In this document: piece by piece, positions 39,042 through 48,235 of the stretch
Position numbering within the stretch: position 1 is the first letter of the stretch
Layout: the number at the start of each line of letters is the position of its first letter
Assembly: GCA_005862285.1 (NCBI GenBank)
Contig: SZXW01000010.1
Location: forward strand, 558,001-622,000
Direction: 5' to 3'
DNA length: 64,000 nt
DNA from: Chlorobium sp.
Lineage (GTDB): Bacteria > Bacteroidota > Chlorobiia > Chlorobiales > Chlorobiaceae
Position numbers and translations under genes: made by a program
Notes under the pieces: generated by a model
Seen by the model: only the letters and a program-made list of their open reading frames with translations
Told to the model about the DNA's origin: nothing
The model's database searches: none

Positions 39042-40064
39042 ATGAGCTTTTTAGGTAATCTGTACAGGGATATTGCCATCGATATCGGTACTTCCAACAC
39101 GTTGATATATATACGTGGCGAAGGTATTGCTTTGAATGAACCTTCGATGATAGCCAGGGAACGCGAAACGGGAAAAGTTGTAGCTATCGGCGAAGAAGCT
39201 CTGATCATGCACGAAAAAATACATCCCGGTATTATCACGATACGTCCGCTTGCCAATGGAGTTATCGCTGACTATGATGCAACACAGGAACTTATCAAAG
39301 GACTGATCCAGAAATCCAAGTCTCATTACTCGTTCGGTATCAATAATATAGTGATCAGTGTTCCATCTGGAATAACCGCAGTCGAAAAGAGGTCAGTCCG
39401 TGATTTTGCTCACCACGTCGGAGCCAAAAAGGTTTACCTTCTGACGAACCCCATGGCCGCGGCTATCGGCATTGGCCTTGATATCAAGGAAGCTATGGGC
39501 AATATGATCGTCGAGATCGGGAGTGGTACAACTGAGATTGCCATCATTTCTCTCAACGGCATTGTTTCGGGCGAATGTCTCAGGGTTGCAGGGAATGATA
39601 TGACAAACCTTATCATCCGTCACTTCAACAAATCGTATAATCTTGCCATCAGTGATACGACCGCTGAAGATGTGAAAATCAAGCTTGGTTCCGCTTATAA
39701 GCTTGACAAGGAAATCAGTATGATTGTCAGAGGTGTGAACCTCGCATCCGGTCTGCCTGAATCGCGGGATGTTGATTCCGCAACAATCAGGGAAGTGATT
39801 GCAACTCCAATTACCCAGATTATCACGGCAATCAAGAAAAGTCTCGAAGTTCTCGTTATCAAACCCGATATATCGGTGGATATTCTTGACAGAGGGTTAT
39901 ATCTTGCTGGTGGTGGTGCACTGCTGAAAGGCCTCGATAAAAAAATTAACATAGATACGAACCTTGGCGTTCATGTCTGCGAGGAGCCGATGACAGTAGT
40001 TGCCAAAGGCATGGGAGAAGTCCTTGAAAATATCGATAAGTACCGGGATATTTATACAACCTGA
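39042..40064 (+). CDS. Solitary MreB-like actin homologue with altered active site
   Basis: A 340-residue protein of the MreB family: phosphate-1 motif DIAIDIGTSNTLIY, adenosine motif YLAGGGALLKGLD, and typical length. Two nucleotide-site features differ from canonical MreB: the catalytic region normally reading EEPMAAAIG is TNPMAAAIG (Asn136), and VDIGGGTTE is VEIGSGTTE (Glu158, Ser161). I infer that ATP hydrolysis may be slow or lost. No mreC, mreD, rodA or pbp gene follows, unlike the usual mreBCD operon, so it is probably a second MreB with a separate role. A long AT-rich region precedes it. Confidence 0.92.
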   Translation: MSFLGNLYRDIAIDIGTSNTLIYIRGEGIALNEPSMIARERETGKVVAIGEEALIMHEKIHPGIITIRPLANGVIADYDATQELIKGLIQKSKSHYSFGINNIVISVPSGITAVEKRSVRDFAHHVGAKKVYLLTNPMAAAIGIGLDIKEAMGNMIVEIGSGTTEIAIISLNGIVSGECLRVAGNDMTNLIIRHFNKSYNLAISDTTAEDVKIKLGSAYKLDKEISMIVRGVNLASGLPESRDVDSATIREVIATPITQIITAIKKSLEVLVIKPDISVDILDRGLYLAGGGALLKGLDKKINIDTNLGVHVCEEPMTVVAKGMGEVLENIDKYRDIYTT

Positions 40065-40290
40065 GTAATTTGTGTTTACAGTTTGATCGTAGTTTTTCTT
40101 TATTCCCCCTTTTCCTGTGAATAGTTTGTTCATATATCGGTTTCTGCCACTGTTTGGGATTGCTGCAATGGTCCAGCGTTTAAAGAACCGAATTAGCACG
40201 GTTCCTGTGATGTTTTTTTGGCTATTATCATAGTTCCAAAATAGTAACGCTCATTTCAGTAATGCACTGTCATTTTAATTACATGAAGAG

Positions 40291-41298
40291 ATGAACATAT
40301 TAGTTACCGGAGCAGCCGGATTTATCGGTTATAATGTCTGCAGGCAGCTGCTTGACAGAGGTGATCAGGTAACCGGGGTCGATAACTTGAACGACTATTA
40401 CGATGTTTCCCTCAAGGAATCCCGTCTGGCTCTGCTGCAACCGTATGAAACTTTTACGTTCCGCAAGATGGAAATTGCCGATCGGCAGGCCATGGAAGAG
40501 CTTTTCAGACAGGGAGGTTTCGAGCGTGTGGTCAATCTTGCCGCACAGGCAGGTGTTCGTTATTCCCTGATCAATCCATATTCCTATATCGACAGTAACA
40601 TCCAGGGATTTCTCAATATTCTCGAAGGATGCCGGCATAACGGTGTAAAACACCTCGTTTACGCTTCCTCGAGCTCGGTTTATGGTGCTAACGAAGCAAT
40701 GCCATTTTCGGTGCATGACAATGTCGATCATCCTCTTTCACTTTACGCCGCCAGCAAAAAAGCCAACGAGCTGATGGCCCATACTTACAGTCATCTGTAT
40801 AATCTTCCCACAACAGGCCTTAGGTTTTTCACCGTGTACGGCCCATGGGGAAGGCCGGACATGGCCCTTTTTCTGTTTACCGATGCCATCCTCAATGACA
40901 GGCCGATCAAGATTTTCAATCACGGTAAACACCGGAGGGATTTTACCTATATCGACGATATTACCGAAGGTGTACTGAGGACCCTCGATCATGTTGCCGG
41001 GCCAAACCCGGACTGGACAGGCATGAACCCGGACCCCGGATCGAGCCGCGCACCATGGCGTGTTTACAATATCGGTAACAGCAGGCCGGTGGAGCTCATG
41101 GATTATATAGGGGCACTGGAAAAAGAGCTTGGACGAACGGCGATCAAGGAGTACCTACCCCTGCAGCCGGGAGACGTGCCTGATACCTATGCCGATGTCG
41201 AACAGTTGATACAGGACGTTCATTACAGGCCGGAAACTACGGTGGAAGAGGGGATAAAAAAATTCGTTCTATGGTATCGCGAATATTACAGGTGTTAG
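40291..41298 (+). CDS. UDP-glucuronate 4-epimerase (NAD-dependent epimerase)
   Basis: A 335-residue short-chain dehydrogenase-type epimerase: [12 protein letters not shown] at the N-terminus, [14 protein letters not shown], the catalytic Tyr-x3-Lys in [13 protein letters not shown], and the DLNDYYD-type [17 protein letters not shown] that marks the CapI/LspL (UDP-glucuronate to UDP-galacturonate) group. The product would feed surface polysaccharide. It is preceded by 226 bp, and a heptamer tandem repeat begins six bases after its stop. Confidence 0.9.
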   Translation: MNILVTGAAGFIGYNVCRQLLDRGDQVTGVDNLNDYYDVSLKESRLALLQPYETFTFRKMEIADRQAMEELFRQGGFERVVNLAAQAGVRYSLINPYSYIDSNIQGFLNILEGCRHNGVKHLVYASSSSVYGANEAMPFSVHDNVDHPLSLYAASKKANELMAHTYSHLYNLPTTGLRFFTVYGPWGRPDMALFLFTDAILNDRPIKIFNHGKHRRDFTYIDDITEGVLRTLDHVAGPNPDWTGMNPDPGSSRAPWRVYNIGNSRPVELMDYIGALEKELGRTAIKEYLPLQPGDVPDTYADVEQLIQDVHYRPETTVEEGIKKFVLWYREYYRC

Positions 41299-41303
41299 GG
41301 AGT

Positions 41304-41387
41304 GGGGAATGGGTGATGGGTAATGGGTAATGGGTAATGGGTAATGGGTAATGGGTAATGGGTAATGGGTGATGGGTAATGGGTGAT
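41304..41387. repeat. Heptamer tandem repeat (GGGTRAT)n, about 12 units
   Basis: Units GGGTAAT with scattered GGGTGAT run from 41311 to 41387 (eleven perfect-length units), plus a leading GGGGAAT. It starts six bases after the epimerase stop codon. Such heptamer tracts vary in copy number by slippage. Confidence 0.95.
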
Positions 41388-41705
41388 GGAAAGTGGGAGG
41401 TGGGTCTCTGGTTTAAAAAGCAGCTTTAATCTGCTCGTTTATCCGGAACCATCCGGCTGATGTTATAGAGGCAATTCGGGATGAATTGTTTAAAGAATTA
41501 TTGCCCCGGCAACTGTAGGTAGAGACGGGTATGAGATTTTTCCTGTCATCCTGAACGAAGTATAGAGTAGAGAAGGATCTATCTTATTTTAAATTAAGAG
41601 TTTAATGGATTCCTCGTCAGGCTGCATCGGCCTCAGAATGACATTTTGCGCCAAACAGTATTAATACCTTTATTCGCCGGACTAATAAGCCGGTCAAGGA
41701 GGGCA
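41388..41705. other. Non-coding stretch with dispersed repeat
   Basis: Between the heptamer tract and the small gene at 41706. It holds an imperfect GCAATTC-GGGAT-GAATTGT inverted repeat near 41471 and the second copy of the dispersed repeat (41528-41656). No gene seen. Confidence 0.5.
41528..41656. repeat. Dispersed repeat, copy B (inverted relative to 4895-5022)
   Basis: GGTATGAGATTTTTCCTGTCATCCTGAACGAAG...GCATCGGCCTCAGAATGACATTTTGCGCCAAAC matches the reverse complement of copy A along its full length, with a few substitutions and small indels. Confidence 0.8.
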
Positions 41706-41954
41706 TTAATCCACAGAGATATAATTCCTGTCTTTTGTCGGGTCCTCAATTACCGGCAGACCAAAAAATATTTCCTGGTCGTCAAAGATTTTCGGTGCCA
41801 TTGTTTTACCCTTGAAACTCTCCCTTATTTTTATCATTAACTCAGGGTGCACGGTTACGGATACCGGTTTGTCGACGCTACGGAATCCATAAAACATTGT
41901 TGCTATAATCTTTTCCCGAAAGTACTCGAAGCCTGCATCGATCTTTATTTCCAT
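41706..41954 (-). CDS. Small hypothetical protein (82 aa)
   Basis: I do not recognise it. From the ATG at 41954 (or GTG at 41960) it reads MEIKIDAGFEYFREKIIATM...HPELMIKIRESFKGK...FFGLPVIEDPTKDRN. The amphipathic pattern and the 'FGxPVIEDP' end look coding. An AGGTGA sequence lies immediately upstream of the ATG. It stands alone, 107 bp downstream of lysS on the same strand, next to repeats. Confidence 0.6.
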   Translation of the reverse strand: MEIKIDAGFEYFREKIIATMFYGFRSVDKPVSVTVHPELMIKIRESFKGKTMAPKIFDDQEIFFGLPVIEDPTKDRNYISVD

Positions 41955-42061
41955 TCTCACCTTTTTTTAAGTTTCAAAGCCAGAACTTCCATATTATCGG
42001 GAGTTCCGGCTCATATACGTGCTGAAATATTTCTGCAAGTGCAGATAATATAAATTCTTGT

Positions 42062-43597
42062 TTATTCCGGCTTCATGTGCGGGAAGAAGATCACGTCCCT
42101 GATCGATTCCTCGCCGGTCAGCAGCATGACCATGCGGTCAACGCCGATACCGAGGCCCGCGCAGGGCGGCATGCCGTACTCGAGGGCGCGCAGGAAGTCT
42201 TCGTCGACAATCATAGCTTCGTCATCTCCGCGCAGCCTCAGCTTTGCCTGGGCTTCGAGCCGTTCGCGCTGGATGACCGGGTCGTTCAGCTCGGAGAACG
42301 AGTTGCAGATCTCCTTGCCGCCCGCGATAAGTTCGAAACGCTCGACGATGCCCGGTTTCGAGCGGTGCCCTTTGGCAAGAGGCGACATTTCCGACGGGTA
42401 GTCGGTAATGAAGGTCGGCTGAATAAGCTTCGGTTCCACGAATTCGCCGAAGATTTCGTCAATGATCTTGCCGCTGCCGATCTTCGGATCGAGCTCGAGT
42501 CCGAGGTCCTTGGCGATGTTGCGGAGCTCGATTTCGTCCTTGCCGCTGATATCCCTTCCGGTATATTCCGCAATGGCGTCTGTTATCGAGAGTCGCCTGA
42601 AAGGCGGCTTGAGGCTGATCTCGCTGCCGAGGAAATTCGTCACGTCGCACTTGTTCACCTCAAGCGCGGTCCGGTAGAAGAGCTCTTCGACCAGTTCCAT
42701 CATCCAGTTGTAATCCTTGTAGGAAACATAGAGCTCGACCTGCGTGAACTCAGGGTTGTGGAAACGGTCGATACCCTCGTTGCGGAAATCCTTCGCGAAT
42801 TCGAAGACGCCTTCGAAGCCGCCTACGATAAGCCTTTTGAGGTAGAGTTCGTTCGCAATGCGCAGGTAGAGCTCCATGTCGAGCGCATTGTGGTGCGTGG
42901 TGAAAGGCCGGGCGGCAGCACCTCCGTAAACAGGCTGGAGCACCGGTGTTTCCACTTCGAGCCATCCTTTTTCAGAAAAGAAGCGGCGCATGAAGGAGAC
43001 GATCGCGGTTCTCCTGATGAATGTCTTTCTGACCTCAGGGTTGACGATCAGGTCGACGTAACGCTGCCGGTAGCGCATTTCACGGTCGCTGAATGCATCG
43101 TAAACCACTTTCTGCCCTTCCACTTCCTTTTCCTTTGCGACCGGTATCGGACGAAGCGACTTGCTGAGCAGCTCGAACTCCTGTGCATGGATCGAAATCT
43201 CTCCGGTCTTTGTCCTGAAAGTGAAGCCTTTCACTCCAACGATATCGCCTATATCAAGCAGTTTGAACGTATTGTAGGCGGTTTCGCCGACATCGTCCTT
43301 TTTCAGGTAGATCTGGATCCTTCCCATCGAATCCTGGAGATGGAAAAACGATGCTTTGCCCATCTTTCTTATGGTCATGATCCTTCCGGCAACAGAAACA
43401 TCTTCCTTCAAATCCTCCCGGAAGCCGGTGATGATGTCCTCAGAATATCGGCTGACATCGAACTGGCAGGGATAGGGATTTATTCCGGCATCGAGCAGAT
43501 GCTGCCGTTCTTCGAGCCGGCGTTTCATCTGGTCGTTCAGTGAAAGTTGTGATTGCTGTTCCGGGTTGTTCAAGTTCTCTGTGTTTTCTTTGGACAT
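42062..43597 (-). CDS. lysS: Lysyl-tRNA synthetase, class II
   Basis: Charges tRNA-Lys. It has 511 aa. An N-terminal OB-fold anticodon domain ([21 protein letters not shown]) precedes the class II catalytic core with motif 2 ([18 protein letters not shown]) and motif 3 ([18 protein letters not shown]). No internal stops or gaps. The 488-residue plus-strand ORF opposite (42077-43543) is a shadow caused by the GC-rich codon use of this gene. Confidence 0.98.
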   Translation of the reverse strand: MSKENTENLNNPEQQSQLSLNDQMKRRLEERQHLLDAGINPYPCQFDVSRYSEDIITGFREDLKEDVSVAGRIMTIRKMGKASFFHLQDSMGRIQIYLKKDDVGETAYNTFKLLDIGDIVGVKGFTFRTKTGEISIHAQEFELLSKSLRPIPVAKEKEVEGQKVVYDAFSDREMRYRQRYVDLIVNPEVRKTFIRRTAIVSFMRRFFSEKGWLEVETPVLQPVYGGAAARPFTTHHNALDMELYLRIANELYLKRLIVGGFEGVFEFAKDFRNEGIDRFHNPEFTQVELYVSYKDYNWMMELVEELFYRTALEVNKCDVTNFLGSEISLKPPFRRLSITDAIAEYTGRDISGKDEIELRNIAKDLGLELDPKIGSGKIIDEIFGEFVEPKLIQPTFITDYPSEMSPLAKGHRSKPGIVERFELIAGGKEICNSFSELNDPVIQRERLEAQAKLRLRGDDEAMIVDEDFLRALEYGMPPCAGLGIGVDRMVMLLTGEESIRDVIFFPHMKPE

Positions 43598-43660
43598 GGT
43601 TTCTTGGTGCTGTGAGTAGTGCTGTACTATGTTGAAAGTGTATGGCCTGACTTCGGAATA

Positions 43661-44656
43661 TCAAGGTTCAGTCAAGGTTTTAAACCAGATATAGGGTATC
43701 GTGCTGATCTTCTGCAGCAAAGAGCGGTACGCCCGTTTTGTAAAGACATCGTAGCCGTTTTTTTCAATGGCCGTCAGAATATTGCTGTAATTCAGGCTGC
43801 TGATGCTCACGCCGAAACGGCTCTCCTTTTTCAGCATGGGAATGCCTTTTTCGGACGACCGGTAATATTTTCTCGCCCGTTCGATCTCGAATTTTATCAG
43901 CTCGATGAAATTTTCGTTCATCGTTTTGTTCATGAGCTCTTCACGAGTATAGTTGAACCGCCGGAGGTCCTCGAGCGGCAGGTATATTCTTTCGCGGTCG
44001 ATATCTTCGCCGACATCGCGGAGAATGTTCGTGAGCTGCATGGCAATGCCCAGTTCAACGGCGTGTTCGAGCGCATCTTGATTTGTGTATCCGAAAATTT
44101 CGGACGTCATGAGACCCACGACAGATGCCACTTTGTAGCAGTAAACATACAATTCCTCGAACTTTTCGAACGGCTTGAAATTGATATCCATCGCGACGCC
44201 GTCGATCAGCTCGAGCGGAAGTTCGATGGGAATCCGGTAGTCTTTCAGGGTATCGTTCCAGGCCAGCATGATCGGATCATTCTCGATCCTTCCGGCATAG
44301 CATGCCCTGAGGCGCGATTTCCACGCATCGAGCAAGTTCTGGATCTCCTCACGGGTGATCTGACCTGTTTTCAGCTCTTCTTCAGCCTTGTCGACGATGT
44401 CGTCTACCGTTCGGAGGAGCGCATAGAGGGCAAAAATGGGTTTCTGCTGTTTTTTCGGCAGAAACATGCTTGCGAGGTAGAAGGTCTTGGCATGATGCTT
44501 CGACATCTGCCTGCAGTATTCATAGGCATCTTCAAGCGTTACCGTAAATCGGGCGTCCCTGTCGGGAATATTTCCTTCTGAGCGCTCATTCATCGAACAT
44601 GCATGCTTATATTGGCCTCGTATCATCTCAATGATGCTGCCTTCTGTCGGCAGCAT
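43661..44656 (-). CDS. crtB: Phytoene synthase (squalene/phytoene synthase family)
   Basis: Condenses two geranylgeranyl diphosphates to phytoene, the entry to chlorobactene or isorenieratene. Asp-rich motifs RTVDDIVD (about 83-90) and NILRDVGEDIDRERIYLP (about 210-227) are clear. The track start at 44656 gives 331 aa, but that ATG lies in an 8-bp hairpin (44634-44656). Starts at 44626 (MIRGQYKH) or 44593 (MNERSEGN) are also possible. Squalene synthase (HpnC/D) is the main alternative; the crtB call rests on overall resemblance and the phototroph setting. Confidence 0.85.
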   Translation of the reverse strand: MLPTEGSIIEMIRGQYKHACSMNERSEGNIPDRDARFTVTLEDAYEYCRQMSKHHAKTFYLASMFLPKKQQKPIFALYALLRTVDDIVDKAEEELKTGQITREEIQNLLDAWKSRLRACYAGRIENDPIMLAWNDTLKDYRIPIELPLELIDGVAMDINFKPFEKFEELYVYCYKVASVVGLMTSEIFGYTNQDALEHAVELGIAMQLTNILRDVGEDIDRERIYLPLEDLRRFNYTREELMNKTMNENFIELIKFEIERARKYYRSSEKGIPMLKKESRFGVSISSLNYSNILTAIEKNGYDVFTKRAYRSLLQKISTIPYIWFKTLTEP

Positions 44657-44804
44657 ATCGGGGAAAACCCTGGGATGTAACTTTTTACAGCCTGAATATG
44701 TTTACAAGAAGAGTTGTCAAGATAAAACAATGGTCGTAATATAGCAAAATGCCTTGTTGCAGATCATGAATGCTTGAATTTCCTGCTACTTTACTTTTTA
44801 TCTA

Positions 44805-46109
44805 TTGAATACACAGAACAAAGAAAACAGAAGGGAGAAGGCCGTGCTTGTCGGTCTCTGTTCTCCTCCCGATTTACCACGATCCCTTGTTGAGGAATAT
44901 CTTGCGGAACTGGCTTTTCTGGCCGATACGGCCGGAGCGGATGTCCTTGAAGTATTTGTCCAGGAGCGCAAACTACGCGACCCGGCCTATTGTATCGGCA
45001 AGGGGAAGGTCGACGAAATTGTGCAATATGTTGAAGAAGAGGGCATCGATATCGTGATTTTCGATGATGACCTCACCCCCGGTCAGGCCGGCAATCTCGA
45101 ACGGGCGCTCAAATGCAAGGTGATTGACCGTACCGGTCTCATTCTGCAGATATTCGCCATCCGGGCCCAGTCTTCGCAGGCACGCATGCAAGTCGAGCTT
45201 GCCCAGCTTGAATATATGCTGCCGCGGCTTTCCGGACAGTGGACGCACCTGTCGAAACAGAAGGGCGGCATCGGCAGCAAAGGTCCCGGTGAAACCCAGA
45301 TCGAAACGGACCGCCGTCTGGTGCGTAACCGCATTTCCCTGCTGAAGAAAAAGCTTCGCGAAGTTTCACTTCAGCACGATACCCAGACCAGCGGCAGGCA
45401 GATGGTGCCGAGGGTCGCGCTTGTCGGGTATACGAATGCCGGCAAGTCCACCCTGATGAACATTCTCTGCCCCGATGCCGAAGCGTTTTCCGAGAACAGG
45501 CTTTTCGCCACGCTCGATACGAAAACAAGGCGTCTTGAACTGAAAATCAACAAGCTTGTCCTGCTCTCGGACACGGTCGGATTCATAAGGAAGCTGCCTC
45601 ATCATCTTGTCGAGAGTTTCAAATCGACTCTTGACGAAGTGCTGCAGGCCGATTTCCTGCTCCATGTCATCGATGTGAGCCATCCGGGGTTTGAGGAGCA
45701 GATGCAGGTTGTCCGGCAGACCCTCCGGGAAATAGGTGTGAGACACGAGAATATCATCGATGTGTTCAACAAGATCGATGCCCTCGAAGACCATTCGGTG
45801 CTTCGCGACATCACGGCGAAATATCCCGATGCGGTCTGTATATCAGCTGTCCGGGGGCTCAATATCTCGATTCTTAAAGAAATAATCGCCGAGCATGTGG
45901 CCCTCGATTTTCTCGACAGAAAAATCGTTACGCATGTATCGAACTACAAGCTGATCGGATATCTCTACGACCAGACTGAGGTGACCGGAAAACGCTTCCT
46001 CGACGAAGAGGTGGAACTGACATTCAAGGTGCATAAAAACCGCGCAAAGCATATCGATGCGCTCATTGCCTCATCACAACAGTTCCATCATGACGCTGCA
46101 GCTTTATAA
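44805..46109 (+). CDS. hflX: GTPase HflX
   Basis: A ribosome-associated GTPase that splits or rescues stalled 70S ribosomes under stress. It has 434 aa: the HflX N-terminal domain ([26 protein letters not shown]), a glycine-rich linker ([19 protein letters not shown]), then the G domain with G1 [12 protein letters not shown], switch [26 protein letters not shown] and G4 NKID. The start codon is TTG at 44805; no in-frame ATG precedes the conserved region. It overlaps ybeY by 20 bp. Confidence 0.95.
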   Translation: MNTQNKENRREKAVLVGLCSPPDLPRSLVEEYLAELAFLADTAGADVLEVFVQERKLRDPAYCIGKGKVDEIVQYVEEEGIDIVIFDDDLTPGQAGNLERALKCKVIDRTGLILQIFAIRAQSSQARMQVELAQLEYMLPRLSGQWTHLSKQKGGIGSKGPGETQIETDRRLVRNRISLLKKKLREVSLQHDTQTSGRQMVPRVALVGYTNAGKSTLMNILCPDAEAFSENRLFATLDTKTRRLELKINKLVLLSDTVGFIRKLPHHLVESFKSTLDEVLQADFLLHVIDVSHPGFEEQMQVVRQTLREIGVRHENIIDVFNKIDALEDHSVLRDITAKYPDAVCISAVRGLNISILKEIIAEHVALDFLDRKIVTHVSNYKLIGYLYDQTEVTGKRFLDEEVELTFKVHKNRAKHIDALIASSQQFHHDAAAL

Positions 46110-46500
46110 CACCACGAAGCAGGAAATTCCGGAGCAGGCGCTCCGGAAGGCTGTCATGCTTGTCCTTGAAAAAGAAGGGTTTGCCGTCGAGTCGATCTCC
46201 GGCGTATATTGCGGGAACAGGATGATCCGCCGCATAAACCGCGAGTTCCTGCAGCATGATTATCCTACCGATACCATAACTTTCCGCTACAATACAGGCA
46301 GGGAAGTCGACGGAGAATTTTATATTTCACTTGATGTGGTACGGGAAAATGCTGCGAGATTTGCCGTTGATTTTCAGCAGGAGCTTCTCAGGGTGACGCT
46401 GCATTCGGCTCTCCACCTTATCGGCTATGATGACCGTACTCCCCTTGAACGTACGAAGATGCAGGAAAAAGAGGCTTTCTATCTTGGCAGTTTGACGTAA
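46090..46500 (+). CDS. ybeY: Endoribonuclease YbeY (16S rRNA maturation)
   Basis: A 136-residue metalloprotein of the UPF0054 family, involved in 16S rRNA 3' processing and ribosome quality control. The metal motif reads [17 protein letters not shown]: the first two His are present, and the position that is His in the common HGxLHLxGYDH is Asp. The track start at 46057 adds 11 residues inside hflX; the ATG at 46090 (MTLQLYN) fits the family. Overlap with hflX suggests coupled translation of two ribosome-linked genes. Confidence 0.92.
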   Translation: MTLQLYNTTKQEIPEQALRKAVMLVLEKEGFAVESISGVYCGNRMIRRINREFLQHDYPTDTITFRYNTGREVDGEFYISLDVVRENAARFAVDFQQELLRVTLHSALHLIGYDDRTPLERTKMQEKEAFYLGSLT

Positions 46501-46535
46501 ACCTTTTCCGGGCAAATCGATAATCATCAGGACCA

Positions 46536-47111
46536 ATGAATTCTTCCGGTGATGTTCAGTCAGTTTCCCCTGCGAAACCTTCCTTCCGGAAGCGCTTTCT
46601 GAGGATCGGTATTCCCGTGCTCTTTCTGCTTCTGTGCGGCGGGATATTCATCGTTTATTTTCTTGGAGTATTCCAGCTAAGGCAAGCGAATGAACGCTTT
46701 TCAGTTGAAAAACGGCAGCTTGTCGAAAAAGCTTCGCTCAGTTGCATCGATATCCAGCGTCAGGACATCAGCCTTTTTGCCCTGCCACTTGCATGGTCGG
46801 TCAGAAAGGAAGTGATACAGGGCAATTACGCCCAGATCGATGAATATTTCAGCGAACTTGTCAAGGTCAGAGGTTTTGGCATTATCCTGCTCGTCGAGCC
46901 GGAAGGAAACATCAGGGTATCGACCGACCGGAGACTTCTCGGATCATCGTTTTCATCGCTTTATCCCGGTTTGTCGCTTGATGTTCAGCAGCCTGTTACT
47001 TACCCGCTTCGGGACGGGAAAAGCCTTTTCGTTCTCCCGGTCATGGGCCTGAACGGCAGAATAGGTACTATCGCCTTTGATTACAGTTACAAGCGCCTGC
47101 CTCAGCCATAA
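46536..47111 (+). CDS. Single-span membrane protein with sensor-like extracytoplasmic domain
   Basis: A 191-residue protein with a basic N-terminus, one membrane helix (about 25-48) and an outside domain of about 140 residues. The stretch GIILLVEPEGNIRVSTDRRLLGSS and the ending LNGRIGTIAFDYSY are reminiscent of PDC/Cache sensor domains of chemoreceptors and kinases, but no signalling domain follows. It may be a stand-alone sensor or a modulator of another membrane protein. It starts 35 bp after ybeY. Confidence 0.75.
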   Translation: MNSSGDVQSVSPAKPSFRKRFLRIGIPVLFLLLCGGIFIVYFLGVFQLRQANERFSVEKRQLVEKASLSCIDIQRQDISLFALPLAWSVRKEVIQGNYAQIDEYFSELVKVRGFGIILLVEPEGNIRVSTDRRLLGSSFSSLYPGLSLDVQQPVTYPLRDGKSLFVLPVMGLNGRIGTIAFDYSYKRLPQP

Positions 47112-47255
47112 TGCCGGGTGTATGGCAGTTGATGCCTGATGTATTGATAATACTTCGAATACAGTTCAGAAAAATGATTGCCCGGAGTTGAATTGTTGGT
47201 ACATTGTTGATAGAGGCGCATTCATATCTTCATAAACGATAAAACTTTACCCTCT

Positions 47256-48110
47256 ATGCGAAAATTTTTTCCACTTCTGGTCCTTGTGCTTGTGAGTCTG
47301 TTGTCGCTCGGAGCATGCGGTGACAAAAAGAACGGGAACGCTCCTGCCGGCGGATCCCCGATCAGTTCCATTCTGCCGATCAGCAAGCCTTTCGAAGGCA
47401 TTCTGACCATGCAGACCACCATTCCCGGTGCAGTAAACGCTGAAACGAAAATGTTCGTTTCGAAAGATGGTCTGCGATACGAAACCTCGACCGCTATAAA
47501 GGAAATACAATCTCCCGTCAGAATGGTCATGCTTTCTCCGGCTGCGACTCCGAATCTCATTTATCTCATCAATGACGCCGCAAAAACCTATACGGTCATC
47601 GATACCGACGAGATGAAAAAAGATCTCGAAAAAGCCGGGACCAAAGATTTCTACGAGGATGCAAAAATCGAGAATCTCGGCAATGAAACGGTCAACGGCT
47701 TCAATTGTACCCATATCCGTATCACAAGCGACAAAAATGTTATGGAAATGTGGGTTTCAAAAGAGATCATCGATTACTTCACCTATGCAAAAATGCAGAG
47801 CAGTCGTGACAGGAACATGCCGACGCTTGCCAAAAAGCTCAAAGATGCGGGGCTGGATGGTTTTCCGGTCAGGACCCGCATGAGCATGACAAGGACTACG
47901 GCAAAAGGCCAGGAAGAGTCTGCCGTTGTTACCGAACTTACAAAAGTTGAAAGACAGGGTCTCGATGCATCGCTTTTCAAGGTTCCCGATGGCTATGTTA
48001 AAGCCGAAATTCCATCAATGATGAACTACGGCTCGGCACCCAGAGACAGGAAGCAGATGGAGGCGATGATGAAGAAAATGCAGGAACAGATGAAAAACCG
48101 CGGACAGTGA
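47256..48110 (+). CDS. DUF4412-type lipoprotein
   Basis: A 284-residue protein with a lipoprotein signal (hydrophobic run, then LSLGACGDKK with lipobox Cys21). The body has the strand-rich pattern of the DUF4412 family (IYLINDAAKTYTVIDTDEMKK, NETVNGFNCTHIRI, VPDGYVKAE), resembling LolA/LolB-like barrels that carry lipids or bind hydrophobic ligands. The C-terminus is Met/Lys-rich and helical (QMEAMMKKMQEQMKN). It lies 145 bp after the sensor-like gene. Function unknown; an envelope role is inferred. Confidence 0.8.
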   Translation: MRKFFPLLVLVLVSLLSLGACGDKKNGNAPAGGSPISSILPISKPFEGILTMQTTIPGAVNAETKMFVSKDGLRYETSTAIKEIQSPVRMVMLSPAATPNLIYLINDAAKTYTVIDTDEMKKDLEKAGTKDFYEDAKIENLGNETVNGFNCTHIRITSDKNVMEMWVSKEIIDYFTYAKMQSSRDRNMPTLAKKLKDAGLDGFPVRTRMSMTRTTAKGQEESAVVTELTKVERQGLDASLFKVPDGYVKAEIPSMMNYGSAPRDRKQMEAMMKKMQEQMKNRGQ

Positions 48111-48235
48111 CGGTTTGTTTTTTCAGACGGATTTCCAGCGGCTTTTCAATGCAGAAGCTGCCGGATACCGGCGTTCTTTTCCTGCCCTGATGAAATTGAT
48201 ATTTTTATTTCATAAACCGCTAACACGATACGGCT

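Noticed and set aside
42077-43543. 488-residue plus-strand ORF
   Set aside because: Lies exactly antisense to lysS, whose motifs are perfect; composition (Glu/Asp/Arg/Val-rich, no domain) is typical of a shadow.
48158-48180. GCCGG-ATA-CCGGC hairpin followed by TTCTTTTCC after the lipoprotein gene
   Set aside because: Stem is short and T-tract interrupted; not strong enough to call a terminator.
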